From Elusimicrobiota bacterium (GTDB lineage: Bacteria; Elusimicrobiota; Elusimicrobia; UBA1565; UBA9628), in contig JAHFCF010000021.1 of the NCBI GenBank assembly GCA_023249645.1, positions 1 through 47,369 on the forward strand: DNA of 47,369 bases. Direction: 5' to 3'. Both the position numbers and the translations under genes were made by a program. Positions 23,235 to 32,048 of the stretch are shown here, piece by piece; position 1 is the stretch's first letter, and each line of letters opens with the position of its first letter. The notes beneath the pieces are model-generated. The model was given only the letters and a program-made list of their open reading frames with translations. It was not told the origin of the DNA and made no database searches.

Positions 23235-26200
23235 ATGGGAATCCTTAATAAGAACAGCCGGTTTTTGAGCCTCTTCTTGGCTCTGGCGCTTTGCGCCGCC
23301 AGCCCCCGCGCCTGGGCGGTGACCGCCAAGACAGGGCCAACGGGCACCCCGAGCGGGTCCGGCGCCAACGCCGTCCTCGCTCTCGTGCAAAGCGCCCTTC
23401 AAACAGCCATCAACCCCGCCATGCCCCTCCCGGCCCCGCAGCTCTCCGCCGCCCCGGATGAGCTGCCCGCCCTGCCGCTTCCTGTCGCGCTCTTGAGCCA
23501 CGATGCCAATGCGAACTTGGCTTATCTTCTCAAGCAGGCCGAATCCGCGAAGCAGACCGTTCCAGGCGCGACCGCACCCGCAGCTCTCTCGCGCGCATAC
23601 TCACTCCAAGTCCTCGGGATCGCAAACAAGGTGTTGGGCCGTTTCCCAGCCGAGGACTTCAAAAAACTCCCCGCGAGCGAACAACGCGCAGTCCTGGATG
23701 AAATCTGGACCGGTGCCAGACAACTGCCAGCCTCCGCCTCGGATGCCCGAGCCCTTCCTGACGGCGGCCTGAAGGCCGCCGTCCAGCGCGCGGCGGCCAT
23801 CAACAAGACGCAGCCGGTGAACGATCTTCTCCTGCAGGGCGAGCGCTCGGACATGCCCCAGGTCGCGGAGGGAAGACTCGTCTATTGGGAACCGGGGACC
23901 ATAGAGGTCTATCCCTTCCTTGCCGAGCCCGGGGATTCTGCGGCCCTGGCCCTGGCCAAAGTCGAAAACGAGATCGCGGCTTTGCGCGAAATCTGGATGC
24001 GCTCAGCCCGGAGAGAACAGCTGCCCTCCCCAGAAAGGGTCTGGGCTGATCAGGTGGTGGAGCAAGCGGCCTCTCTCATCCGGACCCAAAAGCTCAAGAT
24101 GTCCGTCGCCCTCCCACAGGTGCTCAGTCAAAAGCCCCCATCCCCTGAGACGGCCAGAGCCCGGACGATCTTGCTCAACTTCGAATCCAAGGAACGCTTG
24201 GTCTATCTGCCGGAAAATTGGAAAGGCCATCTGACGCGCCAGGGGTTCCTCAGGATCTTGATCCGGCGGGAAAAAGACCTGCTGAGGTCCAGACTGGGCG
24301 ATCGCCTCCTCAGGTTCCCCTATCGATTCCGACCCGGCGCTCCCCCGGGAGAGCGAACCACCACGCAGATGATGCAGGATAACGTACGCCATGAAGGAGA
24401 AAAGCTCTTCGCCGACATCGAGCAGGGACTCACGGCCAAACAGGCCATCCGGCTTCTCTTTAAAAAGCTGGATCCCATCTTCCTGTCTCTCGAAAGTGCG
24501 ATCAAAAAACACGATTTACACCACGATTTTGATTTCAAAACTTCCAAAGATTCCGCGCTGGTCAACTTGATCAAAAGAACGAATTTTTTCGCGGAAACCA
24601 AAGCCGTCTTCAAAGAAATCGAGAAAAACCTGGACACCAACTCTTCAATCCATGGGCTGAAAGACTCCCCCAGCCTGCGCCAAGAGGGGCTCTCCCGCGA
24701 AGAGGCCTTGCACCAGGCCGCCTGGACCCAGACCAAAGACAGATTCCGAGGCGCCCCCAAAAAGCTGCAGGACTTCCTGGCGGAGATGGACGCGCACATC
24801 CGTGCCCGCCTCAAAGAAGGCAGGCCGGCGCACCTGGCTGCCGCGGATTTCTTCGTCCAGCGCTATGACGATATCTCAGCCATGGGCAGCACCCCGGAAC
24901 GCGAAGCCATGATGTTCTACGCGTTCTCCTTGCGCCACGGCTCCCTCGAAAACCCTAAACAAGCCGATCAGGATCTCATCGTCTTAGCCCGAAGCATCCC
25001 CGACCTCTCGGATTTCGCCGCGATACTGATGCACTTCCACGGCCAAGGCCGAGTCCGGGCCATCATCACCCCCCTGCCCGTGAAGGGCGCCGACCAAGTC
25101 GCCACAGCACGCCACTGGATCGGCGACGCCAAAGCCGAGGGGATCGTCGTCATTCCCAACGCGGACCTGGGGCGAACGCGCATCTCGCTCGACACCCTGA
25201 TCCAAACGATCCGCAAGGGCGATCTCTGGGCCATGGCGGACGGCAAACGCGGGCAGGCGCTGATCAACCCGGATAGAGCCGCCCGCGAGCAATGGCAGGA
25301 GCGCGGCCGCTCCTACGCCCAGATCAACGATCTCCATCTCAGCCATGCGCGCCTGCCGGCCTCTTTTGAAGGAGAACCCGTCGCTGTCCTGGCGGAAGAA
25401 GCCAATCCCGAGGCGTTCCAAGACCAAGCAGGCGGCTCCCGGCTCGCCCGAAGCGGGGCCCACGGCGTGGGGCTCTCGCGCATGGAAGAACTCATGAAAG
25501 AGTTCGGCGTGGAGAGAGACCCGGAGCGCCTCAGCCTGGGCCTGGCGGACAGCCTGGCCGGCCCGTTCTTTAAAAACAACGAGCCGATGATCGTGCGCCT
25601 CTATGACTTTGCCCCGGACAAGCAGCCTCAATTCCTCAAGGAGAGCCGCAGTGCGACGCAGCTCCAAGAGCTCCTCAAAACACACAACGGCGCCCGCTTC
25701 TATCTCGACGCAAACGAACCCGAATTGCGCCAATTCGGCAAGATCCAGCTCCAGGCGATCTTCGAGGCCCACCTCAAAGGCTTGCCGCGCCGGAACCTAC
25801 GGATCCTCTTCTCGGATGTGCGCACTCCCGAAGAGGTGGACGCCATCGAGGCCTTCATGGCCGAGGCCCGCTCCGAATTCATCATCGAAAAAAGCCTGAA
25901 AGACGACGCGGTCAGCGAGTTGGAGCAAATCCCCATCGGCTACATGTTCGAGGGCGTCCCGGCCGTCGAACGCAGCGACGCCATCACCCAAAAGATCGCG
26001 GACCAGAGGCCGCGCCACCCGGTCTTCATCGGGATCGGAACCAGCGATCTGACCCAGTCTTTGACGAGTCCGGAATTCTCCAAGATCCCCTGGCGCAACG
26101 CCGAGGAATTGCGCGCGCTCAAGACCCTCCACCCGCTCCTGATCCGCTCCCTCTGGCAGATCGGCACGTCCGCCGCGCGCCACGGCATCGATGTGACCGT

Positions 26201-27536
26201 GGAAGGCGAACGGGCCAGCTCGCCGCGGCTCAATCTGGCTCTTCTGGCCCTGCGCGCTCTGGAGAACCTCGACTTCACGCCCGTGCCTCACACGCAAGCC
26301 ATCCCAGCCATCCTCGATCTGATCCGCACGGCCGACGCCCGGATCCTCGGCGCTTCCCCCCGTCGGGACATCAAGGAGAACATGCTGGCCGTTGTCCGCG
26401 ACATCCTGCGCGGCGTCCTCCCCCGTCCCTCGGTCCTTCCTCGCCTAGCCGAAGCCACGGCCCAGAAGATCGAGGACATCATCGTCACGGCCAGGGGGCC
26501 ACCTCGAAAGAGCGCTGCGGAACTGGACCAGGAAAAAGCTCACCTAGAAGATCAGCTCAAGCAATCTTCCGTTCAAACGAAGCGCCTCAAATTCATAGGA
26601 GACGGTCTGGCCCACGATGTCAGGAACAGACTCATGACGCTCCTCATTGTCCTGGACCAAAAGGAAGAAATCCATCCTGTGATGCCAGCGGAGCGCAGTC
26701 TTCAGAGCCAAGCCAAGACTCTCACCGAAGATCTGAATAGGTTCATGGAGGAAGCTTCGAACAAACAAACCACGGACGAGCCTGACAATCAAATGCCGCG
26801 GCCGCCGCCTTCGGTGAGAGAACTGCAAGCAGCGCAACTGGAGGCGCGAAAACTAATCCTGCGCGTCCATGACATCGAGCAGAAGATCGGGGCATTCACC
26901 GACTCGATTCCAGCCGACATCAAGCATCCCACCGCAGCGCCCAGCGGCGATGAGCAAGAACAAAGACTGCAAGCCATGTTCGTGGGCAACATTCACGAGG
27001 TCAGCTTGATCCTCGAGAACTACAAAAGTTTCCAACGCATGGACGAAGGCGATCAGGGATTCCATCCCCGCGCCATGGACATGGGCTCGCTGATCCGGGA
27101 TATCGCGAAAAACCAAAGGTTCCTGGCCGAATTCAAGAAAATCAGTCTGAACGTCTTCATCCCCACGGACCTTCCCCTCGCCTGGGCTGACCCGGCCGCC
27201 ATGTTCGCCGTGCTGACCAACCTCATGGGCAATGCGCTCAAATACACGCGAGAAGGCGGCCAGATCATCTTGCGTGTGGAGCGTGATCCCGAGTCGCCTG
27301 ACCACATCATCATCTCCGCACAAGACACCGGCATCGGCATCCCACCGGAGGCCATCCCGGAAATCTTGAAAGGTCGGCGTTATCGAACCCAGCAAGGCCG
27401 CCATCTCGCTCCCGGCCACGGGATCGGCACGGAAGTGATCCTGGAACTACTCAATGCCTCCGGCAGCTCCTTGCAGATCAAGAGCGCGGCGGGCAAAGGC
27501 TCGGTTTTCTCCTTCAAAATCCCCATCGCCCGCTAG
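23235..27536 (+). CDS. Signal-peptide protein fusing a degenerate PTS enzyme I-like region to a histidine kinase
   Basis: This 1433-aa protein starts with a signal-type segment (about 8-28, ending AWA). Residues about 30-610 are helical and unassigned. About 615-1045 resemble PTS enzyme I: a swivel-domain piece (ADGKRGQALINP) and a PEP-binding barrel with GAHGVGLSRMEEL, VRLYDFAPDK, GYMFEGVPAVE and GIGTSDLTQ. The expected phospho-His segment reads GADQVATAR without His, and the catalytic Cys segment reads TVEGERAS. Residues about 1115-1433 are a histidine kinase: GLAHDVRNRL (His about 1126), NLMGNALKYT, DTGIGIP and GHGIGTEV. The barrel may be a PEP or pyruvate sensor driving the kinase. The signal sequence conflicts with ATP use unless it is an uncleaved anchor. 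Confidence 0.88.
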   Translation: MGILNKNSRFLSLFLALALCAASPRAWAVTAKTGPTGTPSGSGANAVLALVQSALQTAINPAMPLPAPQLSAAPDELPALPLPVALLSHDANANLAYLLKQAESAKQTVPGATAPAALSRAYSLQVLGIANKVLGRFPAEDFKKLPASEQRAVLDEIWTGARQLPASASDARALPDGGLKAAVQRAAAINKTQPVNDLLLQGERSDMPQVAEGRLVYWEPGTIEVYPFLAEPGDSAALALAKVENEIAALREIWMRSARREQLPSPERVWADQVVEQAASLIRTQKLKMSVALPQVLSQKPPSPETARARTILLNFESKERLVYLPENWKGHLTRQGFLRILIRREKDLLRSRLGDRLLRFPYRFRPGAPPGERTTTQMMQDNVRHEGEKLFADIEQGLTAKQAIRLLFKKLDPIFLSLESAIKKHDLHHDFDFKTSKDSALVNLIKRTNFFAETKAVFKEIEKNLDTNSSIHGLKDSPSLRQEGLSREEALHQAAWTQTKDRFRGAPKKLQDFLAEMDAHIRARLKEGRPAHLAAADFFVQRYDDISAMGSTPEREAMMFYAFSLRHGSLENPKQADQDLIVLARSIPDLSDFAAILMHFHGQGRVRAIITPLPVKGADQVATARHWIGDAKAEGIVVIPNADLGRTRISLDTLIQTIRKGDLWAMADGKRGQALINPDRAAREQWQERGRSYAQINDLHLSHARLPASFEGEPVAVLAEEANPEAFQDQAGGSRLARSGAHGVGLSRMEELMKEFGVERDPERLSLGLADSLAGPFFKNNEPMIVRLYDFAPDKQPQFLKESRSATQLQELLKTHNGARFYLDANEPELRQFGKIQLQAIFEAHLKGLPRRNLRILFSDVRTPEEVDAIEAFMAEARSEFIIEKSLKDDAVSELEQIPIGYMFEGVPAVERSDAITQKIADQRPRHPVFIGIGTSDLTQSLTSPEFSKIPWRNAEELRALKTLHPLLIRSLWQIGTSAARHGIDVTVEGERASSPRLNLALLALRALENLDFTPVPHTQAIPAILDLIRTADARILGASPRRDIKENMLAVVRDILRGVLPRPSVLPRLAEATAQKIEDIIVTARGPPRKSAAELDQEKAHLEDQLKQSSVQTKRLKFIGDGLAHDVRNRLMTLLIVLDQKEEIHPVMPAERSLQSQAKTLTEDLNRFMEEASNKQTTDEPDNQMPRPPPSVRELQAAQLEARKLILRVHDIEQKIGAFTDSIPADIKHPTAAPSGDEQEQRLQAMFVGNIHEVSLILENYKSFQRMDEGDQGFHPRAMDMGSLIRDIAKNQRFLAEFKKISLNVFIPTDLPLAWADPAAMFAVLTNLMGNALKYTREGGQIILRVERDPESPDHIIISAQDTGIGIPPEAIPEILKGRRYRTQQGRHLAPGHGIGTEVILELLNASGSSLQIKSAAGKGSVFSFKIPIAR

Positions 27537-27633
27537 TTAAAGGATGGTTGCAAGATTATAATGTTGGTAAAAAGACATTTTGGGTCTTGCCAAAAATCGT
27601 CGGACAGGCTATCCTTTCCCTGTGAGCCCATCC

Positions 27634-28221
27634 ATGGATGAAGAACAAGCCTCTCTCTGGGAAGTTTGGGGCACCAGGATCATCAGCGCCCTATCCACAA
27701 CCGCCATCCTCTATTGCGCCTTGACCTTCGAGCTCCCCGGCGGAGGACGCCTCTTAGACAAGCTCTCCGCCTACATCCCGCGCTCAGCCGCGCCGGCTGG
27801 GCTGTCCATGCAGGCTCCCTCCAAAGCCGCCATGACCCAGACGACCTCGGCACCGAACCTCACCCCGGCTCTCGCTGAAAAAACAGAACCGGTCCAGGCC
27901 TTGCCAGCGCCTGCCAAAGCTGCTCCTACAGAGACCGTTGCCGCGACGCCGACCCCGCATCTGACGACCACCCTGCGCACTGTCCCGATCCATGACGACA
28001 ACTCGCAAACCTCGGCATCAGTTTCCGTCGATGCGCCCATGGCAGCGCCCGCAGCGGACCAGGCTCCATCTCAAAGCCCAACAGCCGCCTCTCCGCTACA
28101 GGTCAATGCGGCCTCCCAGCCAAGGCCCATCACCGTCAGTTATGGGAACGCCAGCCGCAGCGAGATCATGGGAAAGGCCGCCGGCCCCGTCTACAATCTC
28201 AAGGACTCAGGAAAGCCGTAA
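27634..28221 (+). CDS. Single-pass membrane protein with Ala/Pro/Thr-rich tail, unknown function
   Basis: The product (about 195 aa from ATG 27634) has a short charged N-terminus (MDEEQASLWEVW) and one membrane segment (about 15-34, ISALSTTAILYCALTF). A long low-complexity tail rich in Ala, Pro, Thr and Ser follows, like a periplasmic spacer. No domain is recognised. The start is uncertain: in-frame GTG at 27622 and TTG at 27580 are alternatives, and none has a clear ribosome site. A TATAAT hexamer at 27557-27562 could be its -10 box. The stop codon region overlaps the end of the convergent glycosyltransferase by 15 bases. Location after the histidine kinase gene may be chance. Confidence 0.65.
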   Translation: MDEEQASLWEVWGTRIISALSTTAILYCALTFELPGGGRLLDKLSAYIPRSAAPAGLSMQAPSKAAMTQTTSAPNLTPALAEKTEPVQALPAPAKAAPTETVAATPTPHLTTTLRTVPIHDDNSQTSASVSVDAPMAAPAADQAPSQSPTAASPLQVNAASQPRPITVSYGNASRSEIMGKAAGPVYNLKDSGKP

Positions 28222-29292
28222 GGCCGCCGCATAGACCGCCCGCGTGGACCGGACCATCGCCTGCGCGCTGAAACGCTCCACCGTTTTCAAGCCTCCGACT
28301 TTCAGCCTCTCGCGCAGATCCTGATCCTCAAGCGCCCTGCGCACCGCAGCCGCCAAAGCCGGCGCATCCCTGGGAGGAGCCAAAAGCCCTGAGACGCCAT
28401 CCTCGACCATCTCCGGGATGCCGCCGGTCCTGGTCGCGACCACCGGCACGCCGAGGGCCATGGCATCCAGGATGGACGTCCCCAGCCCCTCCATGCGCGA
28501 GGAGAGCACGCACACGTCGAGATGACGCAAAAGCCGAGGGACATCCTCGCGAAAACCCATGAGGAAGACGGTCCGGGAAAGGCCCAGGCGCGCGATCTCC
28601 TGGCGGACCTCGCCGTCCAGCGGCCCCGCCCCCACCATGACCCCATGGACATCGGGCCTCTCTTCCTTAATAAGGGCCATGACACGCAGGAAATTCAGGG
28701 GATCCTTGTGCCAGGCCAGGGCAGCCACCTGGCCGATGAGCGGGCCTTGCGGAAGTCCCAATTCAGCCCGAGAAAACAGCCTCTCCTCTTTTCTCAGCCG
28801 CGCCGGATCGATGCCGTCAGGAACCACGACCACGCGCTCGGGAGCGATGCCGTCCTGGATGAGCACTTCCCGAACGGCAGAGGAGACAGCCAAGATTTGG
28901 TTGGCTCGTCTATACTTCCAGCGCGTCATGGGATTATGGGAAATATGAAAATCCACCCTGCGGGAAACGATGAGAGCGACATCGGTCGACCAAGTCGCCA
29001 AGGCGCCGATGGCCGCGGCATGGGCTGTGTGGGCATGGAGGATGTGGAATCCGCCCTTGAGCAAGGCCCGGCGCAAAGAGAGAGCTGCGGCTGGTGCCCA
29101 TGGAAGCCAGGGATTCATAGTCCTGACATCGAAACCCTCGGCCCGAGCTCGCTGATCCAGCGCCGAGCCTTCCCGGGCAAAGATAAGATTCTCGTCTCCA
29201 GCGGATCTTAAGCCCTGCGCCAGATAGAGGAGCTGCTGCTCCCCCCCGCGCCAGGAGCGCTCGGTGTCGAGATGGCAGATCTTAAGTCTCAT
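28207..29292 (-). CDS. Glycosyltransferase family 4, GT-B fold
   Basis: The 361-aa protein has a typical GT4 layout. The N-terminal half shows HLDTERSWRGGEQQLLYLAQ and ILHAHTAHAAAIGA. A donor-binding C-terminal half starts near VVVVPDGIDPARL. The E-x7-E region is EGLGTSILDAMALGVPVVAT, followed by GGIPEMVEDGVSGLL. It transfers a sugar from a nucleotide donor to a lipid or polysaccharide acceptor in the cytoplasm; the substrate cannot be told. It follows hemL on the same strand after 105 bases that hold two palindromes. There is no surrounding polysaccharide cluster. Its 3' end overlaps the convergent membrane protein gene. Confidence 0.92.
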   Translation of the reverse strand: MRLKICHLDTERSWRGGEQQLLYLAQGLRSAGDENLIFAREGSALDQRARAEGFDVRTMNPWLPWAPAAALSLRRALLKGGFHILHAHTAHAAAIGALATWSTDVALIVSRRVDFHISHNPMTRWKYRRANQILAVSSAVREVLIQDGIAPERVVVVPDGIDPARLRKEERLFSRAELGLPQGPLIGQVAALAWHKDPLNFLRVMALIKEERPDVHGVMVGAGPLDGEVRQEIARLGLSRTVFLMGFREDVPRLLRHLDVCVLSSRMEGLGTSILDAMALGVPVVATRTGGIPEMVEDGVSGLLAPPRDAPALAAAVRRALEDQDLRERLKVGGLKTVERFSAQAMVRSTRAVYAAALRLS

Positions 29293-29312
29293 TTAGAATT
29301 CAAAAGATCTCA

Positions 29313-29330
29313 ACTGTGGCCGACCACAGT
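29313..29330. promoter_or_regulatory. Palindromic operator candidate 1
   Basis: ACTGTGGCCGACCACAGT has arms ACTGTGG and CCACAGT around CCGA. It fits the pattern CTGT-N8-ACAG and lies 21 bases upstream of the glycosyltransferase ATG. Confidence 0.5.
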
Positions 29331-29349
29331 CTGTTCAAAAAAATCAGCG

Positions 29350-29367
29350 ACTGTGTCCGGACACAGT
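29350..29367. promoter_or_regulatory. Palindromic operator candidate 2
   Basis: ACTGTGTCCGGACACAGT is an 18-bp perfect palindrome sharing outer arms ACTGTG and CACAGT with candidate 1. Centres are 37 bp apart. TGTTCA (29332-29337) and TGAACA (29376-29381) flank it as a wider inverted pair. Confidence 0.55.
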
Positions 29368-29397
29368 ATCCGTACTGAACAATCGAACCATGAAATT

Positions 29398-30591
29398 TCA
29401 AATTTCACGAAACACTTGACGAATTGCCTTCTTAGCAAAGCCGATTTCTTTTGGGCCATGCTCTGTCGAAAGAAAGGCCGCCTCCCACTGCGCCGGCGGG
29501 AAATACACGCCTTCCTCGCGCAGGGCATGAAAGAAGCGGCCATAGGCCTTGGCATCGGCGCGCTTGGCCGATGAGTAGTCCCGGATCGGAGAGTCCGCAA
29601 AAAAGACAGTGAACATGGAGCCCGTGGATTGGACCTGGATGGGGATTTTGCGGATCCTAGCCTCTTCTCGGATGAACTGCGCCAGATCCTGCGTTTTCTT
29701 CTCCAGATCCGCATAGGGATCCGAGGACTTGAGCAAGCTCAAGGCCTTGAGGCCCGCGGCTACGGCCACGGGATTGCCTGAGAGCGTCCCCGCCTGATAC
29801 ACCGGTCCCAAGGGGGCCAGAAGCTTCATGATCTTGCGCCTTCCTCCGAAAGCGGCCAGGGGCAGGCCGCCTCCCACGATCTTGCCCAAGACCGTGAGGT
29901 CTGGTTGGATCCGGCAGAGCTTCTGATAGCCGCCGTAGCAGAGCCGAAAACCGGTGATCACCTCGTCGAAGATGAGCAGCGCGCCGTTCTGTGTCGTCAA
30001 GCTCCTGAGGGCTTTAAGAAAACCAGGTTCAGGAAGGACCACTCCCATGTTGGCAGCGACCGGCTCCACGATCACGGCAGCGATGCGGCCATGATAACGC
30101 TGAAAAACTCTGGACAATGCTTCCGCGTCGTTGTAGGGCACATTCACCACAGCCTGCATCCAAGCCTCGGGGACTCCGGCCGAAGTCACGAGTCCATCGG
30201 CATGGCCATGATACGCGCCGTCGAACTTCACGATGAGGTCGCGGCCGGTGAAAGCCCTCGCCAGCCGCACGGCGGACATCGCCGCCTCGGTCCCGGAGCT
30301 GGTCAATCGCACGAGCTCCATCGAAGGGATGGCCTGGCGCACAGCCTCGGCCAGAGCGGCCTCAGACTCGGTCGCGGCCCCGAAGGTGGAGCCCCGGAAA
30401 AGCGCGCGCTGGGCAGCAGCCAAGACTTCGCGATGGGCATGCCCCAGGATCAGCGGTCCCCAGGAAAGGCAGAAATCCAGGTAGCGGCGGCCGTCCACAT
30501 CCTTAAGCCACGCCCCTCGGCCCGAGCGCATGAACACGGGCGTGCCGCCAACCGACCGGAAGGAACGCACGGGCGAGTTGACCCCGCCCAC
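29398..30591 (-). CDS. hemL: Glutamate-1-semialdehyde 2,1-aminomutase
   Basis: The 397-aa product matches HemL: GGVNSPVRSF, VRLTSSGTEAAMSA, FDGAYHGHADG, LIFDEVITGFRL, the PLP-lysine motif VLGKIVGGGLP, and YQAGTLSGNPVA. It converts glutamate semialdehyde to 5-aminolevulinate. The GTG start at 30591 gives MGGVNSP, lacking about 15 residues of the usual N-terminal helix. Homologous-looking codons (RRIFARAQRVLV) continue upstream of it to near the hemB stop, but no ATG, GTG or TTG is there. True initiation may therefore be at a rare codon. It follows hemB within 40 bases. Some acyl-aminotransferases are similar, but the motifs favour HemL. Confidence 0.93.
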   Translation of the reverse strand: MGGVNSPVRSFRSVGGTPVFMRSGRGAWLKDVDGRRYLDFCLSWGPLILGHAHREVLAAAQRALFRGSTFGAATESEAALAEAVRQAIPSMELVRLTSSGTEAAMSAVRLARAFTGRDLIVKFDGAYHGHADGLVTSAGVPEAWMQAVVNVPYNDAEALSRVFQRYHGRIAAVIVEPVAANMGVVLPEPGFLKALRSLTTQNGALLIFDEVITGFRLCYGGYQKLCRIQPDLTVLGKIVGGGLPLAAFGGRRKIMKLLAPLGPVYQAGTLSGNPVAVAAGLKALSLLKSSDPYADLEKKTQDLAQFIREEARIRKIPIQVQSTGSMFTVFFADSPIRDYSSAKRADAKAYGRFFHALREEGVYFPPAQWEAAFLSTEHGPKEIGFAKKAIRQVFREI

Positions 30592-30629
30592 GAGGACTCT
30601 CTGGGCTCGCGCGAAGATCCGACGGGATT

Positions 30630-31604
30630 TTACGCCAGCCAGCGCGCGGCCTCCCCAGCATGATAGGTCACGATGAAATCAGCGCCCGCCCTCTTGATCG
30701 CGATCAGGGACTCCAGAACGGCCCTCTTCTCATCGAGCCAGCCGTTGGCCGCGGCCGCTTTGAGCATGGAATACTCTCCGGACACGCAGTAAGCCGCCAC
30801 TGGCACGGTGGATTGATTCCTCACCGCAGCTAAGACATCGAGGCATGGGAGCGCGGGCTTGACCATGATCATGTCCGCTCCCTCAGCCACGTCCAGGGCT
30901 GCTTCGCGCAGAGCCTCTCGGATGTTGGCGGGGTCCATCTGGTGCGTGGAACGGTCGCCGAACTTCGGAGGAGACTCCGCCGCGTCGCGGAACGGACCGT
31001 AGAAGGCGCTGGCATACTTGACCGCATAAGCCAGGATCGGCGTCATCTCATGGCCGCTTGAATCCAAAGCCTTGCGGATGGCAGAGACCTGGCCGTCCAT
31101 CATGCCGCTGGGCGCGATCACGTCGCAGCCCGCCTCGGCCTGGGCGACGGCCGTCTGGGCCGCGAGCTTGAGGGTCGCGTCATTATCGATGACGCCATCC
31201 GGCTTCACGATGCCGCAGTGGCCATGGTCCGTGTACTCGCAAAAACAGAGGTCCGCGATCACGAGGAGCTTGGGAAAGCGGGACTTCAAGAGCCGCGCCG
31301 CCTGCTGGACGATCCCGTCCTTGGCATAGGCGCCGCTGCCCCGCGCATCCTTTTTCTTCGGAATTCCGAACAGAAGCACGGCGGGGATTCCGGCGGCCTG
31401 GGCCTCTCCCGCTGCGTGGACCAGCGCATCCGGGGAAAACTGGAACTGTCCGGGCATGGAGACGATCGGCTTTTTGATCCCCTGGCCCGGCCGCACGAAG
31501 AAGGGCATGACGAGATCGGAGACCTTGAGAGTGGTCTCGCGCGCCAGGGCCCTCAAGACCGGGGTGGCTCGCAAACGGCGGGGACGTTCAGCGGGGAATG
31601 CCAT
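30630..31604 (-). CDS. hemB: Delta-aminolevulinic acid dehydratase (porphobilinogen synthase)
   Basis: The 324-aa protein condenses two 5-aminolevulinate molecules into porphobilinogen. It shows DLVMPFFVRPGQGIKKPI, the zinc-type cysteine cluster DLCFCEYTDHGHCG, APSGMMDGQV, the active-site lysine segments YAVKYASAFYGPFRDA and MIMVKPALPCLDV, and AYCVSGEYSML. Length is normal. It begins 22 bases after the 3' end of rnpB and is followed by hemL, so haem genes are paired here. No clear ribosome site precedes the ATG. A TAGAAT hexamer ends six bases before it. Confidence 0.96.
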   Translation of the reverse strand: MAFPAERPRRLRATPVLRALARETTLKVSDLVMPFFVRPGQGIKKPIVSMPGQFQFSPDALVHAAGEAQAAGIPAVLLFGIPKKKDARGSGAYAKDGIVQQAARLLKSRFPKLLVIADLCFCEYTDHGHCGIVKPDGVIDNDATLKLAAQTAVAQAEAGCDVIAPSGMMDGQVSAIRKALDSSGHEMTPILAYAVKYASAFYGPFRDAAESPPKFGDRSTHQMDPANIREALREAALDVAEGADMIMVKPALPCLDVLAAVRNQSTVPVAAYCVSGEYSMLKAAAANGWLDEKRAVLESLIAIKRAGADFIVTYHAGEAARWLA

Positions 31605-31626
31605 GGATTGATTCTATAAAATTTTT

Positions 31627-32039
31627 CAGGACGGCCTGTACCCCGGATTCTGTCCATCCCTCCCTCGCGGGAAGAACTGGAGAATCATTTCTCTGATGCG
31701 GCTACCGGGCCGCTCCTCCTTTCGGAAGACGCGCGAGCAACGCTGGCAGCCCTCTGCCTTGCACCCGACGGGGTTTTCCGTGCCCCCTGCCTCGCGGCAG
31801 GAGCGGTGGGCTCTTACCCCGTACCGTTTTTCTCGGTACGTACCCTCCTATTTATCATAGGAATGGTACACCTTTTCACCCTTACCCTCGCCTTGCGGCG
31901 ATGGCGGTATGTTCTCTGTGGCACTGTCCGTCCGTGAAGGATGTCGCCCTCACAGCCCCGCCTTTCGACGGGCGTCGCGCTCTGCGGAGTCCGGAAGTTC
32001 CTCCCCCTGTCGCCAGGAGGCGATTCTCCGGCCGTCCTG
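31627..32039 (-). ncRNA. rnpB: RNase P RNA, class A
   Basis: The RNA reads from CAGGACGGCC at 32039 to GGCCGTCCTG ending at 31627; these ends pair as helix P1. Conserved blocks are GAGGAACTTCCGGACTCC (normally GAGGAAAGTCCGG), ACAGAGAACATACCGCC, GGTGAAAAGGTG, GGTAAGAGCCCACCG and ACAGAATCCGGGGTACAG. The RNA is the catalytic part of RNase P, which matures tRNA 5' ends. It lies nine bases after the zinc-ribbon gene and 22 before hemB, so it may be partly made by readthrough. Confidence 0.95.
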
Positions 32040-32048
32040 AATCGGGTC

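Noticed and set aside
27580-27633. TTG start at 27580 for the Ala/Pro-rich membrane protein
   Set aside because: It lies only 17 bases after a TATAAT box and adds a basic, non-homologous extension. The ATG at 27634 is preferred, with low certainty.
29313-29367. Palindromes as a transcription terminator
   Set aside because: Neither stem is followed by a T-run in the correct place on the minus strand, and they lie upstream of a gene start. An operator role fits better.
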